Notes: generated from the letters alone by a model not told the origin. Counted from the first letter of the stretch, positions 1 to 7,565 are shown. The stretch is 18,760 nt of DNA from SIG440 sp045645805 (GCA_045645805.1 JAZRJL010000092.1:1-18760); one strand, 5' to 3'. Numbers and translations: made by a program.

Positions 1-1
1 C

Positions 2-214
2 AAATACTTTTGTTATTTTTTTAAAGAAATGACCGGCAAGACCCCTGGCGAATATCTTAAAGGCTATAGGATTGAAAAGGCGGCAAGCAAGCTGATGTAT
101 ACCGATTTAAGTGTTACAGAAATTGCCTATGCCAGCGGATTTAATGACTTGAGTTATTTTATAAAGACCTTTAAGGCACAAAAGGGAATATCACCCAAAA
201 AGTTCAAAGGATAG
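2..214 (+). CDS. AraC-family transcriptional regulator, C-terminal fragment (5' end outside window)
   Basis: The reading frame is open from the first bases of the window, so this is the 3' end of a longer gene; the in-frame ATG at position 29 is internal to the domain, not a start. The visible 70 residues are the second half of an AraC/XylS DNA-binding domain. They run from the end of the first helix-turn-helix (a YFCYFFKE-like recognition helix), through the linker 'TPGEYLKGYRIEKAASKL', to the second helix-turn-helix, with the family signature 'LSVTEIAYASGFNDLSYFIKTF' split over about residues 40-60, and the usual 'GISPKKF' ending. It resembles the complete AraC-type protein at 7636-8475 in the same region of the fold. 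The effector domain is not visible, so neither signal nor target can be inferred. It ends in TAG; no convincing terminator follows. Confidence 0.9.
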   Translation, partial: KYFCYFFKEMTGKTPGEYLKGYRIEKAASKLMYTDLSVTEIAYASGFNDLSYFIKTFKAQKGISPKKFKG

Positions 215-272
215 CGAAATTTTTATTAGGAATTTCAGGTCTTGAAACTGTATTTTACAAACTTTTATTTGG

Positions 273-301
273 TTGACAATAAATTGTCTGTGTGATAAAA
301 T
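273..301 (+). promoter_or_regulatory. sigma-A promoter for the TIGR04076-type gene
   Basis: TTGACA at 273-278 is followed after exactly 17 bases by TAAAAT at 296-301. The first box is a perfect consensus and the second matches at five of six positions. It lies about 55 bases upstream of the start codon at 356, and probably also serves the AI-2E-type gene behind it. Confidence 0.75.
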
Positions 302-355
302 TATTGCACAGATATTTTATTATAATAATAGAATGTAGGATAGGATATAAGCAGT

Positions 356-679
356 ATGAAAAAATGCCGTATAACTGTAATGAAAATAGCACGTTATGAT
401 GACTTGATAGAAAAATACGAAAATCCCATAGAGCATGCCTGCGATTTGAAGGAAGGGCAGGTATTTATTGCAAACGGCTGGCAAAAACCGGAGGGCTTGT
501 GTGACAGTGCATGGGAAACCATGTCCCCCTTTGTATTGGCTTTGTCTCATGGTGGAGAAAATTTTTATGACGGATGGATGAAAAATAAAAAATCCGCAAT
601 GATATCATGTAATGACGGGTTTCGGCCGGTAAGCTTTTATATTGAAGCACTTGATGAAGATGCGGATATTGAATTATAA
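356..679 (+). CDS. TIGR04076-family small protein of unknown function
   Basis: The 107-residue product matches my recollection of the TIGR04076 family in order and length. It has an N-terminal 'KKCRITVMK' strand, a central 'EGQVFI' followed by 'KPEGLCDSAWETM', then 'VLALSHGG', and near the C terminus 'ISCNDGFRPVSF'. Three cysteines (in HACDLKEG, GLCDSAW and ISCNDG) sit at positions where the family tends to have Cys, which suggests metal binding or redox chemistry, but that is inference. There is no signal peptide or membrane segment, so it is probably cytosolic. No function is established that I know of. The start ATG at 356 has only a weak Shine-Dalgarno (AGGATA about 10 bases upstream). 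A good promoter lies at 273-301. The following membrane protein gene starts 79 bases downstream on the same strand with no terminator between, so the two may share a transcript. Confidence 0.8.
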   Translation: MKKCRITVMKIARYDDLIEKYENPIEHACDLKEGQVFIANGWQKPEGLCDSAWETMSPFVLALSHGGENFYDGWMKNKKSAMISCNDGFRPVSFYIEALDEDADIEL

Positions 680-758
680 AATGTTTAATTATTACATAAA
701 TAATTTTGAGGAGTTTCTATTGGTGTAGGAAAACTAAAGGGAAGGCTGTGTTAAAACA

Positions 759-1877
759 ATGAAGCTTAAATTTAAGGATTTGCTAAAGCTTGGTACAGGG
801 GTATTTTTATTGTACCTTTGTATAAATTACTGGAAGAATGTTGCAGGAACTATTTCCATGGTAATAAGTGCAGCTTCTCCATTAATTATAGGTGGAATAG
901 TTGCCTATTTTATAAATATAATTATGTCGTTTTATGAAAAACTATATTTTGCCAACAGCAAAAAGCTACTTGTTATAAAGTCACGTCGACCTGTTTGTAT
1001 GACAATTGCATTTTTGTCGGTAATTGCGGTAATTTCACTTGTAATCAGGCTTGTTGTTCCACAATTTATATCTTGTATTCAGCTCCTTTTAAAAGAACTT
1101 CCGGGCGCACTTTCGTATCTCGTTTCAAAGGGTTATGAACTCCGTATTATCCCTGAAAATCTTGCTGAAATTCTAATGAATATAGACTGGCAGTCAAGGA
1201 TAGGTGAAATTGTTGAAATGCTGACTGCCGGTGTGGGTAATATAATGAATGTAGCCGTCAAGGCGCTGACAACAGTTTTCTCCGGAGTTGTTACAACCTT
1301 GCTTAGTGTTATATTTGCTTTTTATCTTCTTGCATCAAAGGACAGAATAAAGGCGCAGTTTGTCCGTGTCTGCAAACACTATTTAAAACCATTGTGGTAT
1401 AAAAAGTTTTTTTATGTACTTGATGTTTTAAACGATTGCTTTCACAGATATTTTGTGGGACAGTGTACCGAGGCAGTTGTTCTTGGTGTGCTTTGTACTT
1501 TTGGAATGTGGATATTCAGATTTCCTTACGCACCTATGATTGGTGCTCTTGTGGCTTTTACGGCACTTATCCCTGTTGCAGGTGCATATATCGGAGCAAT
1601 TGTGGGGGCAATTATGCTGCTTACAATTTCACCGTTTAAGTCACTGATGTTTTTAATATTTATTGTAGTTCTTCAGCAAATTGAGGGCAATCTCATATAC
1701 CCCAAGGTGGTGGGAAATTCCATAGGACTACCGGGGATATGGGTTCTGGCGGCGGTTACAATTGGTGGGGGAATAATGGGTGTTGCAGGTATGCTTGTTG
1801 GTGTGCCTGTTGCAGCTGCCATTTACCGGATTGTGCGTGACGACATAAATGGCAACAGCGTATTGACTGAAAAGTGA
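759..1877 (+). CDS. AI-2E family transporter (integral membrane protein)
   Basis: The 372-residue product has the size and hydrophobic layout of the AI-2E transporter family (PF01594). There is one or two membrane helices near the N terminus (about residues 10-60), another at about 75-95, a more polar middle section (about 95-160), then a block of helices to the C terminus. The C-terminal third carries the best-conserved part of the family, 'IEGNLIYPKVVGNSIGLPG' followed by a glycine-rich 'GGGIMGVAGMLVGVPVAAA' helix. Known relatives include TqsA, implicated in autoinducer-2 export, and members reported as sodium/proton antiporters, so the substrate here is open. The ATG at 759 has a GGGAAGG stretch about 14 bases upstream, a loose spacing; no better in-frame start is visible. 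It follows the TIGR04076-type gene. No terminator was found before the next promoter at 1896. Confidence 0.87.
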   Translation: MKLKFKDLLKLGTGVFLLYLCINYWKNVAGTISMVISAASPLIIGGIVAYFINIIMSFYEKLYFANSKKLLVIKSRRPVCMTIAFLSVIAVISLVIRLVVPQFISCIQLLLKELPGALSYLVSKGYELRIIPENLAEILMNIDWQSRIGEIVEMLTAGVGNIMNVAVKALTTVFSGVVTTLLSVIFAFYLLASKDRIKAQFVRVCKHYLKPLWYKKFFYVLDVLNDCFHRYFVGQCTEAVVLGVLCTFGMWIFRFPYAPMIGALVAFTALIPVAGAYIGAIVGAIMLLTISPFKSLMFLIFIVVLQQIEGNLIYPKVVGNSIGLPGIWVLAAVTIGGGIMGVAGMLVGVPVAAAIYRIVRDDINGNSVLTEK

Positions 1878-1895
1878 ATTATTTGCAAAAATTCC

Positions 1896-1925
1896 TTGAC
1901 ATAAGAGCTTGTTTGGTGGTATAAT
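1896..1925 (+). promoter_or_regulatory. promoter of the pheST T-box transcript
   Basis: TTGACA at 1896-1901 and TATAAT at 1920-1925 are both perfect sigma-A boxes, 18 bases apart. Transcription would begin near 1932, just before the T-box leader. Confidence 0.85.
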
Positions 1926-1931
1926 AAAACA

Positions 1932-2185
1932 GTTCACGCAATGAAAATGTGTAAGTAGCAGGTAAAAGCCTTTTTTAGAGAGTTACCGTCGTGGGCTGAA
2001 AACGGTTTCAAAAGGGTTACTTGTGAATTTCAGCATTTGAGCGTTCTGTGAAAATCGTTTTGAATTAAACAGAGTGTTGCACGCACGAAAATAGTGCCAA
2101 AAGTGCAGAAGCAAGGCTTCTGAATTTGGGTGGTACCGCGGGTAGATTATGCTCGTCCCTGAATTTTCGGGGACGGGCTTTTTGT
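1932..2185 (+). promoter_or_regulatory. T-box riboswitch leader, phenylalanine-specific, controlling pheST
   Basis: This fills most of the 349-base stretch (1878-2226) with no protein gene. From the expected start near 1932 the leader shows the T-box parts in order. There is an AAGTAG/AGAGAG-rich Stem I, and in its 3' half a specifier loop, GAAT-TTC-A, with the UUC codon at 2029-2031; UUC is read by tRNA-Phe (anticodon GAA). A short Stem III has arms CAGAAGC at 2106-2112 and GCTTCTG at 2116-2122. The conserved T-box 'GGGTGGTACCGCGGG' lies at 2128-2142; its UGGU (2131-2134) would pair with the 3' end ACCA of an uncharged tRNA having A at position 73, as in tRNA-Phe. The leader terminator follows. 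By known T-box mechanism, uncharged tRNA-Phe stabilises the antiterminator and lets transcription reach pheS. The specifier choice is from reading the sequence, supported by the identity of the downstream genes. Confidence 0.93.
2151..2183 (+). terminator. T-box leader intrinsic terminator
   Basis: Arms GCTCGTCCC (2151-2159) and GGGACGGGC (2170-2178) form a 9-bp, GC-rich stem with one G-U pair and a 10-base loop, followed by TTTTT (2179-2183). The 5' arm lies directly after the T-box sequence, as expected for a structure competing with the antiterminator. Confidence 0.9.
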
Positions 2186-2226
2186 TTTATTAAACGGTAT
2201 TTAGATATACAGAAAGGAAGAAAAAT

Positions 2227-3279
2227 ATGGCAGAACAAACAGTTAAGCTAAAGTCAGAACTTTTGGAAAAGCTGGCTGCGGCAAAGGATGTTCAGGAGCT
2301 TGAACAGATTCGTGTTGAGTATCTTGGAAAAAGCGGACTTATTACAGGCCTTTTAAAAGGAATGAAGGATTTGTCCATTGAGGAAAAAAAGACCTTTGGA
2401 CAGGAGGTAAATGCACTTAAGGATGAAGCGGCGACCTTGATTGCCGAAAAGGGCGAGGAACTTAAAAATGCCGAAATCATGGCAGAAATTAATAAAATGC
2501 CTGAGTTTGATATTTCTATGCCTGCTAATCTTGAACGTGGCTCGTATCATCCCATCACCCTTGTTCAGCGTCAGTGTGAAAAGATATTTAAGTCAATGGG
2601 CTTTACTGTTGAGGATTACAGCGAGGTTGTTACTGATTACGAATGTTTTGAGTCTTTAAACATCCCCAAGCATCATCCGGCACGTGATATGCAGGATACT
2701 TATTATCTTGAAAACGGTCAGCTGCTTAAGTCACAGACCTCTGCAGCACAGAATGCAATATACAAAAAGTACAAGGACGCACTTGTGAATGACGGTGTTC
2801 CGATTAAGGCAATCTTCCCCGGAAGATGCTTCAGAAACGAAGCAACAGATGCCTGTCACGAGAATACATTCTTCCAGATGGAGGGTGTAATGGTTGACAA
2901 AAATATTTCCATTTCAAACCTTATTTTCTTTATGAAGACAATGCTTTCAGTGGTATTCCAAAAGGATATCAAGGTAAGACTGCGTCCCGGATTTTTCCCC
3001 TTTGTGGAACCCGGCTTTGAACTTGATATAAGCTGTCTTATCTGTGGTGGTGACGGTTGTCCGTCCTGCAAACACAGTGGTTGGCTTGAACTTTGTCCCT
3101 GCGGTATGATTCATCCAGAGGTTCTTAAGGCAGGTGGCATTGACCCTGATGAATACACAGGCTTTGCCTTTGGTCTTGGTCTTACCCGTCTTGCAATGAT
3201 GAAGTACGGCGTAAAGGATATCCGTGATTTAAACAGCGGCAGTCTTAAAACATTGTCACAGTTCACCGACGACGAGTAG
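2227..3279 (+). CDS. pheS: phenylalanine--tRNA ligase alpha subunit
   Basis: This is the catalytic alpha subunit of the alpha2-beta2 phenylalanyl-tRNA synthetase, which charges tRNA-Phe in the cytosol. The 350-residue product has an N-terminal coiled-coil arm (about residues 1-90) for tRNA contact, then the class II synthetase core. 'HHPARDMQDTYYL' is at about 149-161 and 'LLKSQTSAAQ' at 166-175. Motif 2 is 'GRCFRNEATDACHENTFFQ' with 'MEG' following (199-220). 'RPGFFPFVEPGFELD' is at 253-267, and motif 3 'GFAFGLGLTRLAMMKYG' is near the C terminus. Between the last two lies a cysteine cluster C270-x2-C273-x4-C278-x2-C281, followed by 'GWLEL', which looks like a small zinc knuckle. This variant occurs in other bacterial PheS proteins as far as I recall; E. 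coli lacks it. The ATG at 2227 follows an AAAGGAAG Shine-Dalgarno. Expression is governed by the Phe T-box upstream; pheT follows after 19 bases. Confidence 0.97.
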   Translation: MAEQTVKLKSELLEKLAAAKDVQELEQIRVEYLGKSGLITGLLKGMKDLSIEEKKTFGQEVNALKDEAATLIAEKGEELKNAEIMAEINKMPEFDISMPANLERGSYHPITLVQRQCEKIFKSMGFTVEDYSEVVTDYECFESLNIPKHHPARDMQDTYYLENGQLLKSQTSAAQNAIYKKYKDALVNDGVPIKAIFPGRCFRNEATDACHENTFFQMEGVMVDKNISISNLIFFMKTMLSVVFQKDIKVRLRPGFFPFVEPGFELDISCLICGGDGCPSCKHSGWLELCPCGMIHPEVLKAGGIDPDEYTGFAFGLGLTRLAMMKYGVKDIRDLNSGSLKTLSQFTDDE

Positions 3280-3298
3280 GAAAGGGGAGAAAAGAGAT

Positions 3299-5659
3299 AT
3301 GTTTTTATCAATGAATTGGATTTCAGACTTTGTAGATTTTACAGGTCTTGATAAATTAGAGCTTATCAGCCGTTTTTCACTTTCAACGGCTGAAGTTGAG
3401 AATGAAATTTTCCATAAGGGCAGTGATATTTCAGGTATTGTTGTTGCTGAAATTAAGGAAGTAAATGACCATCCTGACTCAAAAAAGCTTCACCTTTTAA
3501 AGGTTGATGCAGGTGACGGAAAGCTTACAGATGTTGTGTGCGGTGCACCCAATGTAAGAGTAGGTATGAAAACCGCATTTGCAAAAATTGGTGCAAAAAT
3601 CGGTGAGATTGACATTACACCAAGGGATTTAGCAGGCTTTACCTCATATGGTATGTGCTGCAGCGAAAAGGAACTTGGAATTTCAGATGACCACGCAGGT
3701 ATTATGGAGATTTTTGAGGATGTACCTTGTGGAACAGATGTAAAGGAAATTTACGATATTGAGGATATAATTTTTGAGGTTGACAACAAGTCACTTACAA
3801 ATCGCCCTGACCTTTGGGGTCATTATGGTATTGCTCGTGAATTTGCGGCACTTGCAGGCAGAGAATTAAAGCCACTTGAATGTGTTAATCTTGAAGCATA
3901 CAAAAACCTTCCTGCTGTTGATATGAAGATTGAGGACAAGCTTTGCCAAAGATACTCATGTATTCAAGTTGAAAATATAACGAAAAATGTAAGTCCTGTA
4001 AATATGCGTATTCGTCTTTTCTACTGCGGAATGAGAGGCATTAACCTTCTTGCAGACCTTACAAATTACCTTATGCTTGAAATGGGACAGCCAATGCACG
4101 CGTTTGATTCACGCAAGGTGGAAAAGCTGAGAATTAAGAGATTTGACCAATCTTTCACATTCCAGACTCTTGATGGTATTGAAAGAAACATTGATGAGAA
4201 TACTCTTATGATTTGCAACGATAACACTCCTGTTGCAATCGCAGGTATTATGGGTGGACTTGATTCTGAAATTGTTGAGGATACCACAACCCTTACCCTT
4301 GAATCTGCAACCTTTGACGCCGTTTCAATCAGAAAGTCAACTGTCCGTCTTGCTCACCGCACCGACGCTTCGATGCGTTACGAAAAGTGTCTTGACCCTG
4401 AAATGACAGTTCCTGCAATTGGAAGATTTTTAAAGCTTTTGACTGACATTGATGATGGTGTTAAAGTAGTTTCGTCACTTACAGATGAATATGCAGTTAA
4501 ATATGATACAGTTAATCTCGAATTTGATAAAACGTTTGTTGACCGTTATACAGGCATTGAAATCAGCAATGATACAATTGTAAAAACCCTTAAAGCTCTC
4601 GGCTTTGAGGTTGAACTTTCGGGAGATGATTTCAAGGTTACAGTTCCAAGCTGGAGAGCCACCAAGGACGTAACAATCAAGGCTGATATCATCGAGGAAA
4701 TTACAAGAATTTACGGCTATGACAACTTTGATGTAAACACCGCTCTTGCACCGCTTTATCCTGTTCGTGCAGCTGAAGAAAAAACCGTTGAGGACAAACT
4801 TAAGGACCTTTTGGTAAAAAGATATTCACTTCACGAGCTTCATTCCTATGTATGGGCATATTATGATGAATACAAGGCTTTGGGTATTGAGGTTGAGGAT
4901 AACATCAAGCTTGTAAACGCTACAAATCCCAATATTGAAACAATTCGCAAATCTATTATCCCTACGCAGCTTTGTCAGGTTAAGTATAACACAGCATATT
5001 CGGCAGACTTTGGCGTGTTTGAAGTGGGCAGAGTGGTAAACGGTGTGAATGCTGATAACCTTTGCGATGAAAGAAAGAAGCTTGCAATCACCCTGTTCTC
5101 AAAAACCAAGTCGGTTGAACAGCTTTATATGGAGCTTCGTGACATTCTTGCAGTTGCTGCAGATGATATCAAGCACGAAGCACTTACCTTTGAAACAAAA
5201 GAGGCTAAGCACTCATACCAGCATCTTAAAAACCTTAACAGAATTTTCTGTGGCGGAAAAGAGATTGGTGAGATAGGCATTGTTCACCCAGTTGTTTCAA
5301 AGAAGATAGACAAAAAGGCAGCTATTGTTTATGCAGAGCTTGATGTTCTTGACTTTGCAGAAATCAAGAATGCAAGCATATCTTATTGCGAGCCGTCAAA
5401 ATTCCCTGAAATGGAAATTGATATTTCGTTTGTAAGTGACAAGTTTGCACCTATCGGTGATGCAATCAAGGCTGAAAACTGCAGTCTTATCAAGTCGGTA
5501 AGTGTTGTTGATACCTATACTGATGGAAACGGCAAGTCAATCACCGTCAGAATTTTGTTTGCACATCCCGAGCGTACACTTACCAAGGAAGAAACAATGG
5601 AGGTTGTTGATTCCATAATTGCAAGACTTGCAGAGAATGGAATAGAGATGAAGAAGTAA
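3299..5659 (+). CDS. pheT: phenylalanine--tRNA ligase beta subunit
   Basis: This is the partner of PheS in phenylalanyl-tRNA synthetase: it binds tRNA-Phe and edits mischarged Tyr-tRNA-Phe. At 786 residues it has the normal full bacterial length. Domains read in order: an N-terminal segment 'MNWISDFVDF'; an EMAP/OB tRNA-binding domain at about 40-150 with 'DHPDSKKLHLLKVDAG' and 'VCGAPNVRVG'; the B3/B4 editing domain at about 210-385 with 'GQPMHAFDSRKV' and 'AGIMGG'; the B5 domain at about 400-475; a degenerate synthetase-like core; and a C-terminal FDX-ACB anticodon-binding domain from about 695, with 'SKFPEMEIDISFV' and 'DTYTDGNGKSITVRILF'. The ATG at 3299 follows AAAGGGGAG; the ATG four codons later is a possible alternative. 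It is in the pheS operon and ends at a strong hairpin (5688-5717). Confidence 0.97.
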   Translation: MFLSMNWISDFVDFTGLDKLELISRFSLSTAEVENEIFHKGSDISGIVVAEIKEVNDHPDSKKLHLLKVDAGDGKLTDVVCGAPNVRVGMKTAFAKIGAKIGEIDITPRDLAGFTSYGMCCSEKELGISDDHAGIMEIFEDVPCGTDVKEIYDIEDIIFEVDNKSLTNRPDLWGHYGIAREFAALAGRELKPLECVNLEAYKNLPAVDMKIEDKLCQRYSCIQVENITKNVSPVNMRIRLFYCGMRGINLLADLTNYLMLEMGQPMHAFDSRKVEKLRIKRFDQSFTFQTLDGIERNIDENTLMICNDNTPVAIAGIMGGLDSEIVEDTTTLTLESATFDAVSIRKSTVRLAHRTDASMRYEKCLDPEMTVPAIGRFLKLLTDIDDGVKVVSSLTDEYAVKYDTVNLEFDKTFVDRYTGIEISNDTIVKTLKALGFEVELSGDDFKVTVPSWRATKDVTIKADIIEEITRIYGYDNFDVNTALAPLYPVRAAEEKTVEDKLKDLLVKRYSLHELHSYVWAYYDEYKALGIEVEDNIKLVNATNPNIETIRKSIIPTQLCQVKYNTAYSADFGVFEVGRVVNGVNADNLCDERKKLAITLFSKTKSVEQLYMELRDILAVAADDIKHEALTFETKEAKHSYQHLKNLNRIFCGGKEIGEIGIVHPVVSKKIDKKAAIVYAELDVLDFAEIKNASISYCEPSKFPEMEIDISFVSDKFAPIGDAIKAENCSLIKSVSVVDTYTDGNGKSITVRILFAHPERTLTKEETMEVVDSIIARLAENGIEMKK

Positions 5660-5687
5660 AGTTGATGTAAAAATAGTCCCAAAACAT

Positions 5688-5717
5688 AAAAACAGTCGCA
5701 AAATTGCGACTGTTTTT
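5688..5717. terminator. intrinsic terminator after pheT, probably bidirectional
   Basis: Arms AAAAACAGTCGCAA (5688-5701) and TTGCGACTGTTTTT (5704-5717) form a 14-bp perfect inverted repeat with a T-run on the + strand and an A-run at its left end. It ends pheST, and, read the other way, can end the - strand oxidoreductase gene whose stop codon is 18 bases away. Confidence 0.9.
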
Positions 5718-5734
5718 GTGCTTTAATGTTTGAT

Positions 5735-6931
5735 TTACCATTTTTCAGGCGGGTTTCCGCAATCCGGAACATCCATAGGAACACCATCTTGTTTTAATGA
5801 TTCATAAGCAACAATACCGGGAATAGTATATCTTGCTGCAAGCCAGGCATTTACTGACGGCAAGGTGTTGTTGTATGCCGCCTTACAGAAGTCGTCAATA
5901 AGGAACTTGTGACTTGCCATATGTCCATTTTCAAGACCCTCGTATTCCTTGGGAAGTCTTTCCTTGCCCTGAACGGGAGAGTAGCTGTCCCATTGCCATT
6001 CGTGGTTTGCAACCTTGTTCTTGAAATCGGCAGTATCCTTGTTTTTGGTCATTTCTTCGGGGTTCAGGTAATCACTTACGTCGGTAAGCTCAACACCGTC
6101 TTGTGTATGCTTTGCAAAGACGTGCTGTGCATTTGAGAACTGATAGCCACCCAAAGTGCCGTAGAACGAAGATATAAATGAGCTGGGAGCCTTCCAGCCA
6201 ATCCGGCGACATTTGTTTATGCGGATTACACCGCCGTTTGCAAGACGCATAAGTGAAAATGCGTTTGAGTAAACATTATCCCAAAGATTTATGCCTTTTT
6301 TGAAGTATGGATCATCTTCGGTATCTTCATAGCCCAATGCTGTAACCTTTGTTACATATGAATTTGTTGCATTCAGAATCATACCTAAGGAATGGGTAGG
6401 ATAGTAAAAGGGCGGAACACCAAGTGCCTTAATGTCGCTTTGATGGTGTTCAGAAAAGTGTGCAATATCGTGATGATACTGTGCTTCGCCATAAACAAAC
6501 TTACCAAATTCGTTTGCTTCGTTCTTTTCCTTACAAAACATTGAGCAGGGATAGTAAATACAGGTTTCGCCCATCATATATGTAAGGTGAGTTTCTTCAA
6601 CAAGCTTTACAATTTCCTGACAATGTGTGATTTCTGATGCCATAGGTACAGCGCTGTAAACGTGTCTGCCAGCCTTTAATGACTGAATAACAAGTGGTCC
6701 GTGAGTATGACGAGGTGTAAAAATTGCTACGGCATTTATATCGGTTTCAAGCATTTCGTCAAGAGAATTGTAATATTCAATACCGAATTTTTCGCCAAAT
6801 TCTTTTGCCTTTTCAATTTCGGTATCAGCACAGATAACTTTTTCAACAAATGGATGTGATTTAAATAGCTCGGTAAAGTTAATTGAGAATTCACCGCAGC
6901 CTAAGATCCCAACACGTAATTTTTCTTTCAT
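5735..6931 (-). CDS. Gfo/Idh/MocA-family oxidoreductase, EVP-type (GH109-like) branch
   Basis: The 398-residue product has an N-terminal Rossmann fold with the dinucleotide loop 'GILGCGEF' (8-15), an acidic residue after the second strand ('CADTE', 34-38), and 'FTPRHTHGPLVIQSLKAGRHV' split over 71-91. In most relatives a catalytic Glu-Lys-Pro follows; here the triplet is Ala94-Val95-Pro96 ('YSAVPMAS'), so the usual lysine is absent. The sequence after it ('YMMGET', then 'YGEAQYHHDI' and 'YYPTHSLG') resembles the branch with EVP, which contains NAD-dependent GH109 N-acetylgalactosaminidases. Function could therefore be redox chemistry on a sugar or cyclitol, or redox-assisted glycoside cleavage; substrate is unknown. 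No signal peptide, so cytosolic. The start ATG is 2 bases after the GNAT gene's stop, and its TAGGAG (6945-6950) lies inside that gene with a long 13-base spacing, suggesting translational coupling. Family 0.93; the branch assignment is from memory and less certain. Confidence 0.9.
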   Translation of the reverse strand: MKEKLRVGILGCGEFSINFTELFKSHPFVEKVICADTEIEKAKEFGEKFGIEYYNSLDEMLETDINAVAIFTPRHTHGPLVIQSLKAGRHVYSAVPMASEITHCQEIVKLVEETHLTYMMGETCIYYPCSMFCKEKNEANEFGKFVYGEAQYHHDIAHFSEHHQSDIKALGVPPFYYPTHSLGMILNATNSYVTKVTALGYEDTEDDPYFKKGINLWDNVYSNAFSLMRLANGGVIRINKCRRIGWKAPSSFISSFYGTLGGYQFSNAQHVFAKHTQDGVELTDVSDYLNPEEMTKNKDTADFKNKVANHEWQWDSYSPVQGKERLPKEYEGLENGHMASHKFLIDDFCKAAYNNTLPSVNAWLAARYTIPGIVAYESLKQDGVPMDVPDCGNPPEKW

Positions 6932-6933
6932 AA

Positions 6934-7455
6934 TTACTTTTCAACTCCTAACTTTTCGTATATTTTATTCCAACGTTCTTCCTGAGTGTCATCAACAAAA
7001 AAAGGTACAAAACCTAAAGAAAGGTAAAGCTTGATAGCAGGAAGTCTTTCGTCATCAGTACGTAGTACTGCTGTTTTAAAGCCTCGTGCGGCAATTTGAT
7101 GAAGCACCGCTTCGCATGCGAGTCTGCCTGCACCAAGACCTCGTGCTTCGGGGTCGGTAGCTATCATATGAAACAAACCCTCACCTGGGAAAAGATGAAA
7201 CTCAATTGCAGTTGCAGTTGCAATATCCACACCATCTTTTGAGATATAGAGAATATGCTCGGGGCTGTAATCTCCAACACCTATCATTGCTTCTTCAAAG
7301 GTGTAAGGTATGTTAAATGCTTTTTCTATCAGCATTTCCCAATTCCTTTCAGTTCCTTCAATATGGGTGTGAAGTCCAAATCCGGCAGGAAGCATAAAGG
7401 GAGGAAGCTTGTCCAGGTCGGTTTTCCTCATACAAAGTTTTGATTTCTCGTTCAT
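6934..7455 (-). CDS. GNAT-family N-acetyltransferase
   Basis: The 173-residue product carries the GNAT acetyl-CoA site. A strand 'GLFHMIATDPEARGLGAGR' has the pyrophosphate-binding loop R105-G-L-G-A-G-R111, and the C-terminal motif B 'LRTDDERLPAIKLYLSLGFVP' follows. It would transfer an acyl group from CoA to an amine or similar acceptor; the acceptor is not identifiable. No membrane segment or signal peptide is seen. The ATG at 7455 has AGAGGTG seven or so bases upstream. The gene sits first in a two-gene unit with the Gfo/Idh/MocA oxidoreductase (2-base gap), behind an extended -10 promoter, and is divergent from an AraC-type regulator. The tight coupling suggests both enzymes act on related compounds, but this is inference. 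Confidence 0.9.
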   Translation of the reverse strand: MNEKSKLCMRKTDLDKLPPFMLPAGFGLHTHIEGTERNWEMLIEKAFNIPYTFEEAMIGVGDYSPEHILYISKDGVDIATATAIEFHLFPGEGLFHMIATDPEARGLGAGRLACEAVLHQIAARGFKTAVLRTDDERLPAIKLYLSLGFVPFFVDDTQEERWNKIYEKLGVEK

Positions 7456-7485
7456 TACAACACCTCTTTTTTATTGTTTTTTTTG

Positions 7486-7514
7486 ATTATAGCATTAATA
7501 AATATTGCTGTCGT
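7486..7514 (-). promoter_or_regulatory. promoter of the GNAT-oxidoreductase operon (extended -10)
   Basis: Read on the - strand, TATAAT (7486-7491) is preceded by TGC, making an extended -10. A poor -35, ACGACA (7509-7514), lies 17 bases further upstream. A strong -10 with a weak -35 fits a promoter that needs an activator, and the candidate AraC repeats abut the -35. Confidence 0.65.
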
Positions 7515-7549
7515 GTAAACTTGTTGCATTATCATTGTAAATTTGTAAC
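7514..7549. promoter_or_regulatory. candidate AraC-type operator: 14-bp direct repeat, 22-bp period
   Basis: TGTAAACTTGTTGC (7514-7527) and TGTAAATTTGTAAC (7536-7549) match at 11 of 14 positions and are offset by 22 bases, close to two helical turns. AraC-family dimers commonly bind such same-orientation half-sites. The pair touches the -35 of the - strand operon and lies 16 bases upstream of the -35 of the regulator gene, a usual place for an activator that also affects its own gene. Binding is inferred. Confidence 0.5.
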
Positions 7550-7565
7550 CAATTTAAAAAAACTG

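Noticed and set aside
216..236. Inverted repeat GAAATT/AATTTC right after the first AraC-type gene, as a terminator.
   Set aside because: The stem is only 6 AT-rich pairs, the loop is 9 bases and no T-run follows.
681..728. A possible 15-codon peptide gene starting ATG at 681, before the AI-2E-type gene.
   Set aside because: No ribosome binding site precedes it, and the AT-rich sequence readily gives such short frames.
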